Origin: HGW-17 sp938004375
GTDB taxonomy: Bacteria > Myxococcota_A > Polyangia > HGW-17
Length of the DNA: 20,304 bases
Direction of reading: 5' to 3'
Assembly: GCA_036802685.1 (NCBI GenBank)
Contig: DAIRVS010000075.1
Location: forward strand, 1-20,304
Part shown: piece by piece, positions 13,643 through 20,304 of the stretch
Layout of the letters: the number at the start of each line of letters is the position of its first letter
How positions within the stretch are numbered: position 1 is the first letter of the stretch
Notes under the pieces: model-generated
Databases searched by the model: none
What the model saw: only the letters and a program-made list of their open reading frames with translations
What the model was told of the DNA's origin: nothing
Made by a program: the position numbers and the translations under genes

Positions 13643-14206
13643 CTACTTCTTCACGCGCTCGACGTACTCGCCGGTGCGGGTGTCGATCTTCAGCCACTCA
13701 CCCTCGTTGACGAACAGCGGCACGTTGACGGTGGCGCCGGTGATCAGCGTCGCGGGCTTGGAGGCGCCGGTGGCGGTGTCGCCGCGCACGCCTGGCTCGC
13801 AGTGCACGATCTGCATCTCGACGAAGGTCGGCAGCTCGACGCCCACGGGCTTGCCGTTGAAGAACAGCACGTCGGTGACCAGGTTGTCGATGAGCCAGCG
13901 GGTGTCGTCGCCGAGCACCTCGGCCTCGACGTGGAACTGCTCGTAGGTCTCGCGATCCATGAACACGAAGTGCTCGCCCTCCTGATAGAGGTATTCCATC
14001 TTGCGGTTCTCGGTGTCGGCGAGGTCGACGGACTCGTTGGACCGCCAGGTGCGCTCGAGCACGGAGCCCGTGATCAAGTTCTTGATGCGGCACTTGGTGA
14101 ACGCGGTGCCCTTGCCCGGCTTCACGAACTGGGCCTCGATCACCACGTACGGGTCGCCGTCAATCAGGATTTTCAGGTTCTTCTTCAGATCGGACATGCT
14201 GGCCAT
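13643..14206 (-). CDS. efp: Translation elongation factor P
   Basis: EF-P relieves ribosomes stalled at polyproline. The 187-residue protein has the usual three-domain length (E. coli 188). The modification loop reads FVKPGKGTAFTK with Lys32 at the tip, the lysine type modified by EpmA, which is encoded just downstream. The C-terminal OB domain ends LFVNEGEWLKIDTRTGEYVE. The ATG at 14206 (MASMSDLKK) is preferred because AAGAGG lies six bases upstream and the length fits the family. An in-frame ATG at 14254 would add 16 unrelated residues. It is the first gene of the ten-gene minus-strand run and has its own promoter. Confidence 0.97.
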   Translation of the reverse strand: MASMSDLKKNLKILIDGDPYVVIEAQFVKPGKGTAFTKCRIKNLITGSVLERTWRSNESVDLADTENRKMEYLYQEGEHFVFMDRETYEQFHVEAEVLGDDTRWLIDNLVTDVLFFNGKPVGVELPTFVEMQIVHCEPGVRGDTATGASKPATLITGATVNVPLFVNEGEWLKIDTRTGEYVERVKK

Positions 14207-14228
14207 GGGATACCTCTTTGAACCGTCC

Positions 14229-14246
14229 GGGCCGGGGGTTCGGCCC
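14229..14246 (-). promoter_or_regulatory. Hairpin in efp 5' leader
   Basis: GGGCCG (14229-14234) and CGGCCC (14241-14246) form a perfect 6-bp stem with a 6-nt loop between the predicted efp start site and its Shine-Dalgarno sequence. There is no U-tract. A second self-complementary GC run lies at about 14266-14283. Confidence 0.35.
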
Positions 14247-14289
14247 ATTGGCATGGGGAAAATCGAGCGCGCGCGTCGCGCGGCAGGCC

Positions 14290-14319
14290 GTTATATACTG
14301 GTTTTTCATCGTTTTGCAA
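14290..14319 (-). promoter_or_regulatory. Candidate promoter of efp and the ten-gene operon
   Basis: On the minus strand, TTGCAA (14314-14319) and TATAAC (14290-14295) are 18 bp apart; shifting the -10 to TATATA gives 16 bp. The predicted start near 14283 leaves a leader of about 77 nt. The AT-rich -10 stands out in GC-rich DNA. Confidence 0.45.
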
Positions 14320-14400
14320 AGTGGATTTTCACGGCTACACAGGACCATAGAGAAATATACCAACCCCGAGCCTGCGACCTGCCCGGATTCGAGTTTCCCG

Positions 14401-14430
14401 TTGACACCCGGAATCGCCAGTCGCTACACT
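14401..14430 (+). promoter_or_regulatory. Promoter of the Ser/Thr kinase operon
   Basis: A consensus TTGACA (14401-14406) and TACACT (14425-14430) are 18 bp apart, with a start near 14437 and a 44-nt leader. Two near-identical 10-mers, CCCGGATTCG (14382-14391) and CCCGGAATCG (14407-14416), flank the -35 and may be regulator sites. It is divergent from the efp promoter. Confidence 0.5.
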
Positions 14431-14480
14431 CGGGCGTTTCCCGTTCCCCGTGAAGGACGCGTGACTGGAGTTTTCATCCC

Positions 14481-17400
14481 ATGGAATCGCGTGAGATACA
14501 CGACCTGATCCCGCGGCTGCCGCTGCCCGTCGCCCAGCTCGTCGCGCGGACCCTCAACGCCAAGTTCCCCAGCGACCGCCATCACAACGCCTATTTCCTT
14601 GGCGAGGCCGCCCTCAAGCTCGCCGCCGCCGCCCGCATCGGCGTCTGGAGCCACCACGCCTGCGAGCCCGACAGCCCCCTCGCGGAAGCCCTCGAGGGCT
14701 TGGCCAGACCCAGCGCCGGCACCTGGCTCGAGCTGCTGCGCCGTATCGACGCCGCTTTGGCCAAGCGCGTCGACGCCGCCCTTTTGCCCCTCGGAAACGT
14801 CGCCGGCGCCGCCGCGAAAGAGCCCCACCCCGCGCCCGCGCTCGCCGCCCTCATCGACGCCGCCCGCGAGGAGGACATCCTCCCCGCCTCCTTCAAACCC
14901 GACCGCGGCCTCTTGGGCTCCTTCGGCGCCTTCGTCGCCTATCGAAACAAGGTCCTCGGTCACGGCGGCGCACGCTCCGCCGAGACCTATGAGCGCCTCT
15001 GGCCCAAACTCCTCGACGCCGCCCTCGAGGCTATTCAATCACCCGCCTGGATCGGCGGCTACCGCCTCGCCCACGTCAGCGTCGACTATCAGGGCAAGCG
15101 CTCCTGGCTCGGCCTGTCCGGAACGACTCCCCTGCCGCTGCGCGAGGACTGGCTCGACGGGTTGCCGCCCGACGCCGTCGTCCCCGACTCCCTCGTCCTG
15201 ATCGGCGACGGCCACGTCGTCTCCCTGCATCCCTTGCTCGTCTTTCTCACCGAGGACGAGCGGCATTTCGTCCACTTCCTCAACGAGTCCGTCGTCACCC
15301 CCGGCAAAGCCGCCCACGACGGCGGCGCCACCGTGAAAAAGGCCGAATATCTCAATTATCTCAACGGAAAGGTCCACCGCGCCGACGCCCACCGCGAGGC
15401 CCTGCGCGCCTTCTTCGGCCGCCTGCACGGCCGCGGACCCGTCTCCGAACATGAGCTCGCCCGCCTCGAGGCCGGTGAAGCCCCCGACGACGACGAGGCC
15501 AGCTCCAGCGGCGGCGACGACGACGTCGTCGGCTCCGGCACCTTCATCGACGACTACGAGCTCGTCGAGAAGATCGGCTCCGGCGGCATGGGCGAGGTCT
15601 ACCGGGCCCGCCAGCGCAGCCTGCGCCGCGTCGTCGCCCTCAAGGTCCTCCCCCGCGAGGCCGCCCACGACCGCACCGCGCTCGAGCGCTTCCGCCGCGA
15701 GATCCGCGCCCTGGGAAAGTGCGAGCACCCCAACGTCGTCAAGATCTTCTCCTCGGGGGAGGACGCCGGCCGCGTCTACTACACCATGGAGCTCGTCGAC
15801 GGCGCAGACCTCGGCCGCGTCGGCCGCGCCCTCTCCCGCTGGCGCTCCAGCGGCGTCTCCCTCGACGGCGCCCACCTCGACGCCGCCGTCTCCCTCCAGC
15901 CCCGGCCCGCCGCGGATTCCCACGCGGAGCGCGACCCCGCAAAAGGCGACCCCGAGCTCGCCGACGTTCCCGAGGCCGTCCCCGCCCCGCCCCCGGTCCT
16001 GAATCGCGGCGGCGACTACTACCGACGCCTCGCCGAACTCTTCGCACGAGCCGCCGACGGCCTCGCCCACCTGCACGACCAGGGCGTCATCCACCGCGAC
16101 GTCAAGCCCGAGAACCTCATGCTCACCGCCGACGCCGCCCGAATCGTCATCATGGACCTGGGCCTCGCCAAGCTCACCGACTCCAGCCTCTCGCTCACCC
16201 AGGACAAGTCCAAGACCCTGGGCACGCTGATGTACATGTCCCCGGAGCAGTTGCAGATGCAGCACCTGCGCGTGGACCACCGCACCGACGTCTACGGCCT
16301 GGGCGTCTGCCTCTACGAGCTCGCCTGCGGTCGGCGCTTCTGGAAAGAGGGCACCCACGAGCAGGTGATGAAGCAGATCCTCATGGACGAGCCGGTGCCG
16401 CCCCGCAAAGCGAACCCCGAGCTCCCCCGGGATCTCGCCACCGTCATCGCCAAGGCCACCGCGAAGAACCCCGAGCACCGCTACGCCACGGCCGCCGCGC
16501 TCGCCGCCGATCTCGACGCCTTCGCGCAACTTAGGCCCATCGCCGCCTCGCCCCCGGGGCTTATCCACCGCGCCGGTCTCTTTTTGCGCCGCCACCGCAC
16601 CCCGGCCGCCGCCACCGCCAGCGCCCTGGTCGTCCTTCTGGCCGGCCTCGCGCTGTACTTCTTCGCCGGTCCCCGGGTCGTACGCCCGACCGGAGCCACC
16701 GTCAAATCCGAGGTGCAGTACTGTGCCTACATCGAAGAAAGACGGGGCGTGCCGTTCTGCGCGGTCCCCATACCCGAGGAACGGCAGAAGCACCGCGCGC
16801 TCACCTACCGCCTGCAGGTGGTCGACGGCAAGGTGACGCGGATGGACCTCATCAACGGCTCCGGGGAATTGACCGACGGCACGAACTACGGTCGCGGCGG
16901 AGCGGTCATTTTCAAGAGCAACAGTGAGACCACGACCTTCACGTATGAATACAATTCCGGCGGTCAGGTGACCACCGTCGTCGAGACCAACGCCACGGGC
17001 CGTTTCCTGCGCAAGTGGCTCTACGCCGACCTCCATCGGAGGGATCGGGTGGACGCGGAGGGCATGCCGTTGCGACCCATCGTGTTGTTCTGGGGACGCA
17101 ACCTCGTCACCTCCGGGTCCCTCTACACCCGGGAGCTCCTCACCTACGATGCAAAGGGTTGCATCCAATCCATCCGGTATCTCAATCACTTCAACCTGCC
17201 CCAGCGCAACGCCGAGCTTCACTGGGGCTATGAATTCGAGCGCGATGAGACCTGCCGGATTCAAGTCCGGTACATCCTGGATCGCCACGGCCTGCGCAAT
17301 GTGGACAAAAAAAATGTTGCCAAGATTCAATACACTTACGACAAACAGGGGAATGACTCCCAGATATCGATCTACACCGTCAACAAGTCGGGTGGATTCA

Positions 17401-18926
17401 TTTTGACGACGGACGACGGGGTCGCTTTCACCGAGTACGAGTACGACCGATTCGGCAACACCACCGGAATCCGGTATTTCGACGCCCGGAAGAATCCGGT
17501 CTTGAGCGGCGCCAGATTTCCCCACATGTACGCGAGCAAGATCAGTCGCTACGACGATCGCGGAAATGCCGTCGAAGAGTGGTTCCGGGGCACCGACAAC
17601 CAACCCGTCGTCACGAAGCACAGATTTTCCGGCTGGAAGTTGCGCTATGACGAAAAGGGCCGGATCGTGGCGGGCACCTTCCTCGGCACGGATGGCGCGC
17701 CCACCCTGCAGGCCGACGGGATCGCCGGCTGGGAGGCCCGCTACGGGGAGAACGGCGAGGTCGCCGAGCTTCGGCACCTGGGGCTCGACGGACGGCTCAC
17801 CCTGGATTCCAAGGGAGTGGCCCAGGTCAGGTTCGTCTTCTCGCAGGACGCGGTGGAGACCCGGAATCTCGGGCTCGATGGAAAGCCGGTCCGGGACAAG
17901 TCGGGGTACGCCATCTCGGTGCTCACCCGCGACCGGAACGGGAATCCGATCCGACATGCCTTCTTCGACGTGAATCGTCGACCGGCGCCGAACAACTCCG
18001 GTTGCGCCTCCTGGCGCGCCACATACAATGAAATCGGTGATCTGACGGAATACTTCTGCCTCGGAGGGGACGGGAACCCGGCGTTGGAAAAAAAGGGGTT
18101 CTCTTCCTTCCGCACGGAGTACGACCGGCAGGGCAACCGCGTCCGGGAATGGTATTACGGAACGGATGGAAAACCGACGTTGCGCCGCGATGGGTACGCC
18201 GCCTCGCGAATGGCCTACGACGACAACGGCTATCAGACCGAAAAATGGTACCTGGGCCTGGATGAGAAGCCCATCCTCAACAAGGAGGGGCTCGCCGGAG
18301 TCAAGACCACGTTCGATGAACGCGGAAACCGCGTCGAGCAGTGGTTCCACGGCGTTGACGGTGGGCTGGTGGCCAGCTCGGAGGGCATCGCGGGATGGAT
18401 CTCCGTCTTCAATGACCGCAATCAGGAGACGGAGCGTCGATACTATGGCCCCGACCGGAAGCCGGCCGCGAACCGCGACGGGGTGTTCGGCTGGAAGGAC
18501 GAGTACAACGACCATGGAAACATGGTCCGCCGGCAACACCTGGACGCGCAGGGCGTCGTCGCGCCCAACCTGTATCGGGTGGCCATCGTGGAACTGACCT
18601 ATGATCCGAACCACAATCTCGTGGAGGAGCGCTATCTGGGAAGCGACCAAAAGCCCGTCCTGCACGGCCAGCGCCGGATCGCCGGCGTGCGCAAGAAGTA
18701 CGCCCCCTCCGGCAACCTGGCCCGGGAGGAGAACTTCGGCCTCGACGGGACCTTGACGAACGACTCCACAGGCACGGCTTACATCCTGTACCAGTATCAC
18801 CCCAACCACCACCGGAAGTCGGCTGTGCTGTACAACCAGGCCGGTGAGATGTTGACAGAAACCATCTATGACCTCTCCGGCGAGGAGCGGCGGAAAGATC
18901 CGTCGCCCCCGGCCCCTCGCAGGTGA
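14481..18926 (+). CDS. HEPN-like/Ser-Thr kinase/TM/32-residue-repeat chimera
   Basis: This 1481-residue protein has four parts. First, an N-terminal helical region (about 1-190) carries a HEPN-like R-x5-H motif (R155NKVLGH161). It is followed by a beta-rich region (about 190-310) with VVSLHPLLVFL and KKAEYLNYLNGK. Second, a Ser/Thr kinase (about 356-680) has G-loop GSGGMGEVY, Lys388, HRDVKPEN with Asp540, DLG (not DFG) at 559-561, and SPEQ. A Pro/Ala-rich insert of about 60 residues (448-510) separates the hinge helix from the catalytic loop. Third, one membrane segment (about 711-729). Fourth, about 750 residues on the far side of the membrane, where 889 to about 1469 form tandem 32-residue repeats. 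The ribosome binding site is a weak GGAG. The next kinase gene starts three bases after its stop. It probably senses or binds something outside and signals inward. Confidence 0.85.
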   Translation: MESREIHDLIPRLPLPVAQLVARTLNAKFPSDRHHNAYFLGEAALKLAAAARIGVWSHHACEPDSPLAEALEGLARPSAGTWLELLRRIDAALAKRVDAALLPLGNVAGAAAKEPHPAPALAALIDAAREEDILPASFKPDRGLLGSFGAFVAYRNKVLGHGGARSAETYERLWPKLLDAALEAIQSPAWIGGYRLAHVSVDYQGKRSWLGLSGTTPLPLREDWLDGLPPDAVVPDSLVLIGDGHVVSLHPLLVFLTEDERHFVHFLNESVVTPGKAAHDGGATVKKAEYLNYLNGKVHRADAHREALRAFFGRLHGRGPVSEHELARLEAGEAPDDDEASSSGGDDDVVGSGTFIDDYELVEKIGSGGMGEVYRARQRSLRRVVALKVLPREAAHDRTALERFRREIRALGKCEHPNVVKIFSSGEDAGRVYYTMELVDGADLGRVGRALSRWRSSGVSLDGAHLDAAVSLQPRPAADSHAERDPAKGDPELADVPEAVPAPPPVLNRGGDYYRRLAELFARAADGLAHLHDQGVIHRDVKPENLMLTADAARIVIMDLGLAKLTDSSLSLTQDKSKTLGTLMYMSPEQLQMQHLRVDHRTDVYGLGVCLYELACGRRFWKEGTHEQVMKQILMDEPVPPRKANPELPRDLATVIAKATAKNPEHRYATAAALAADLDAFAQLRPIAASPPGLIHRAGLFLRRHRTPAAATASALVVLLAGLALYFFAGPRVVRPTGATVKSEVQYCAYIEERRGVPFCAVPIPEERQKHRALTYRLQVVDGKVTRMDLINGSGELTDGTNYGRGGAVIFKSNSETTTFTYEYNSGGQVTTVVETNATGRFLRKWLYADLHRRDRVDAEGMPLRPIVLFWGRNLVTSGSLYTRELLTYDAKGCIQSIRYLNHFNLPQRNAELHWGYEFERDETCRIQVRYILDRHGLRNVDKKNVAKIQYTYDKQGNDSQISIYTVNKSGGFILTTDDGVAFTEYEYDRFGNTTGIRYFDARKNPVLSGARFPHMYASKISRYDDRGNAVEEWFRGTDNQPVVTKHRFSGWKLRYDEKGRIVAGTFLGTDGAPTLQADGIAGWEARYGENGEVAELRHLGLDGRLTLDSKGVAQVRFVFSQDAVETRNLGLDGKPVRDKSGYAISVLTRDRNGNPIRHAFFDVNRRPAPNNSGCASWRATYNEIGDLTEYFCLGGDGNPALEKKGFSSFRTEYDRQGNRVREWYYGTDGKPTLRRDGYAASRMAYDDNGYQTEKWYLGLDEKPILNKEGLAGVKTTFDERGNRVEQWFHGVDGGLVASSEGIAGWISVFNDRNQETERRYYGPDRKPAANRDGVFGWKDEYNDHGNMVRRQHLDAQGVVAPNLYRVAIVELTYDPNHNLVEERYLGSDQKPVLHGQRRIAGVRKKYAPSGNLAREENFGLDGTLTNDSTGTAYILYQYHPNHHRKSAVLYNQAGEMLTETIYDLSGEERRKDPSPPAPRR
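17145..18887 (+). repeat. Array of 32-residue repeats in the kinase ectodomain
   Basis: About 18 units begin at residue 889 (YDAKGC). Most are exactly 32 residues long (96 bp); others are 30-36. The consensus is [YF]Dx2GNx3E, [WY][YF]xGxDGKPx, then x4-5 G[YIL]A[GS]x4. Unit starts include YDKQGN (953), YDRFGN, YDDRGN, YDEKGR, YGENGE, RDRNGN, YNEIGD, YDRQGN, YDDNGY, FDERGN, FNDRNQ, YNDHGN, YDPNHN and YAPSGN. Units 7-13 keep exact register. DNA identity between units is limited, so the array is old. The pattern recalls RHS/YD and MORN-type beta-hairpin repeats but fits neither exactly. Confidence 0.85.
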
Positions 18927-18929
18927 ACC

Positions 18930-20304
18930 ATGCCAGACCCCATCATCGGAACCCACATCGGCAATTATCGCGTGCTCGAGCCCATCGGCGAGGGCGCCTG
19001 CGCCCACGTGTACCTGGGTGTGCACACGGCCATCGACTCCCGGGTCGCCATCAAGGTGCTCAAGCCGGAGCGCCAGGGGGACCTCTCGGAGCGCTTCCTC
19101 AACGAGGCGCGGGTGGTCAACCACATCAACCATCCCAACATCGTGAAGATCTTCGACTTCGGCACCCTGCCCGACGGGCGGCTCTACCTCGTGATGGAGC
19201 ACCTGCAGGGCCTGAGCCTGGCCGACGAGCTCGAAAAGAAGGGAACCCTCGCGTACGACGAGGTGCTCTTCGCGGTGCGCCAGATCGCCTCGGCGCTGGA
19301 CGCCGCCCACGAGTGCGGCGTGGTGCATCGCGATCTCAAGCCCGACAACGTGTTCGTCGTGGACTCGAAGTACGGCCGCACCCTGAAACTTCTGGACTTC
19401 GGGATCGCCAAGCTCCTGCGCCTGGAGCCGACGCAGTCCGCGACCAACATGGTCATCGGCACCCCCGCCTACATGAGCCCGGAGCAGGCGCTGGGCAACG
19501 TTCACCTGGTGTCGGTAGCCTCGGACATCTATTCACTCGGGGTCGTCGTGTACGAGTTGATCACCGGCGAGCTCCCCTTCCGCACGCGCACCGCCACCGA
19601 GGCGCTCGTCGCCCACGCCCGCGTGGCCCCCACGCCCATCTTCGAGCACCAACCCGACTGCCCCCCCGCCGTCTGGGACGTGCTCGCCCGCGCGCTCGAG
19701 AAAAAGCCGGAGCTGCGGCAACCCAGCGCCGGGGACTTCTATCAGTCCCTCGCCGAAGCCCTGCGCACCGCCGTTCGGGGTGCGACCACCACGATCCCTT
19801 CGCCCGGCATCCCGGGGATCGACGAAACCGCGACCTTGCCCGACGCGCCGCCGGTCGACACCCTGGTCAGCGTCCCCTGGGAGGGCCTGGGGCTGGCGGA
19901 GCTCCTGCGCGAGGTGAAGAAGTCCAACGACTTCGCCCGCAACGTCCGCGTGCTCGCGGCGCGCCTCCAGAAGACACAATCGGTGACCGACCGCATCCTG
20001 CTGCTGCAGGATCTGATGTCCCAGCACCGCCACCTGGGCCAGACCACCGACGCCAAGGCCATCGGCGAGGAGATCGCCGGCCTGCTCGAGTCCGACGACC
20101 ACGAACTGGACACCGCCGAGGTGCAGGAGTTCATGGTCCAGCGGCTGGCCACCGAGCTCGGCCTCTTCCCGGCGCCCTGGTTCCGCTCAGAATTGTTGCG
20201 CCTGCTGCAGACCCGCCTGGATCCCCGGAACGTGCTGCGCGTGCGCGGCATGCTCGCCCAGTACGAGTCCATGATCGGCCGCGGGGACGAGGCCATCGCC
20301 CTGC
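18930..20304 (+). CDS. Second Ser/Thr protein kinase, 3' end outside window
   Basis: The reading frame from the ATG at 18930 stays open for 458 codons to the window edge. The kinase domain (about 12-285) is complete: glycine loop GEGACAHVY (20-28, missing the common third Gly-Met), Lys42 in VAIKVLKPE, HRDLKPDN with Asp135, DFG at 156-158, SPEQ (183-186) and SDIYSLGVVVYELITGELPF. A linker rich in Pro/Thr (about 311-345) leads to a helical region (about 350 onward) with WEGLGLAELLREVKKSND and TDRILLLQDLMSQHRHLG. This region is possibly TPR-like, but I do not recognise it. AGGTGA lies six bases upstream and overlaps the preceding stop region, so the two kinases are almost certainly cotranscribed. 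All catalytic residues are present, so it should be active. Confidence 0.9.
   Translation, partial: MPDPIIGTHIGNYRVLEPIGEGACAHVYLGVHTAIDSRVAIKVLKPERQGDLSERFLNEARVVNHINHPNIVKIFDFGTLPDGRLYLVMEHLQGLSLADELEKKGTLAYDEVLFAVRQIASALDAAHECGVVHRDLKPDNVFVVDSKYGRTLKLLDFGIAKLLRLEPTQSATNMVIGTPAYMSPEQALGNVHLVSVASDIYSLGVVVYELITGELPFRTRTATEALVAHARVAPTPIFEHQPDCPPAVWDVLARALEKKPELRQPSAGDFYQSLAEALRTAVRGATTTIPSPGIPGIDETATLPDAPPVDTLVSVPWEGLGLAELLREVKKSNDFARNVRVLAARLQKTQSVTDRILLLQDLMSQHRHLGQTTDAKAIGEEIAGLLESDDHELDTAEVQEFMVQRLATELGLFPAPWFRSELLRLLQTRLDPRNVLRVRGMLAQYESMIGRGDEAIAL

Noticed and set aside
15039..19505. Very long open frame (1488 codons) on the minus strand opposite the kinase genes
   Set aside because: It is antisense to two clear kinases with all catalytic motifs. 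Its peptide is low-complexity Val/Gly/Glu/Asp/His-rich, as expected from the opposite strand of GC-biased codons, and it has no recognisable domain.

Overview
The window is GC-rich, densely coded bacterial DNA. It looks chromosomal and most likely comes from the Myxococcota or a related former deltaproteobacterial lineage. The pointers are a secreted protein with a MopE-type metal-binding motif and a MYXO-CTERM-like tail, two large eukaryote-like Ser/Thr kinases, a long-form ThyX followed by a DUF4911-type protein, and an EpmA/EF-P pair. No tRNA, rRNA, insertion sequence, phage gene or CRISPR array was seen.

Layout. (1) Positions 47-2370, minus strand: sigma-54 (rpoN) followed by long-form hibernation factor (hpf), a classic pairing. 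(2) Positions 2487-5636, plus strand: a MoxR-like AAA+ ATPase tightly coupled to a three-PAS sensor kinase whose phospho-acceptor histidine is replaced by aspartate. (3) Positions 5637-5973: a leader with several perfect inverted repeats, some mutually exclusive, in front of a 68-residue protein of unknown function. (4) Positions 5974-6927: an intergenic stretch with a hexanucleotide repeat, then the MYXO-CTERM/MopE-type surface protein. (5) Positions 14206 down to 6921, minus strand: ten tightly packed genes that look like one operon: efp, epmA, an MBL-fold hydrolase, CDP-alcohol phosphatidyltransferase A, a small membrane protein, CDP-alcohol phosphatidyltransferase B, a nucleotidyltransferase-like/CDP-alcohol phosphatidyltransferase fusion C, an RlpA-like lipoprotein, a duplicated ThyX and a DUF4911-like protein. 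Gaps run from +12 to -11 bp. (6) Positions 14481-20304, plus strand: a 1481-residue Ser/Thr kinase with a HEPN-like N-terminus, one membrane segment and a large exported array of 32-residue repeats, followed 3 bp later by a second Ser/Thr kinase that runs off the window.

How the parts fit. The rpoN/hpf pair concerns alternative transcription and ribosome dormancy. The long minus-strand operon mixes translation (EF-P and its lysyl modifier), phospholipid head-group or phosphodiester synthesis (three CDP-alcohol phosphatidyltransferases in a row), the cell wall (RlpA) and dTMP synthesis (ThyX). The two kinases form a signalling operon driven by a good sigma-70-like promoter.

The most unusual items are the kinase/HEPN/32-residue-repeat chimera, the structured leader at 5639-5759, the histidine-less PAS kinase, the triple CDP-alcohol phosphatidyltransferase cluster and the fused ThyX with divided active-site motifs. 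All functional statements rest on reading motifs by eye; no database search was run.
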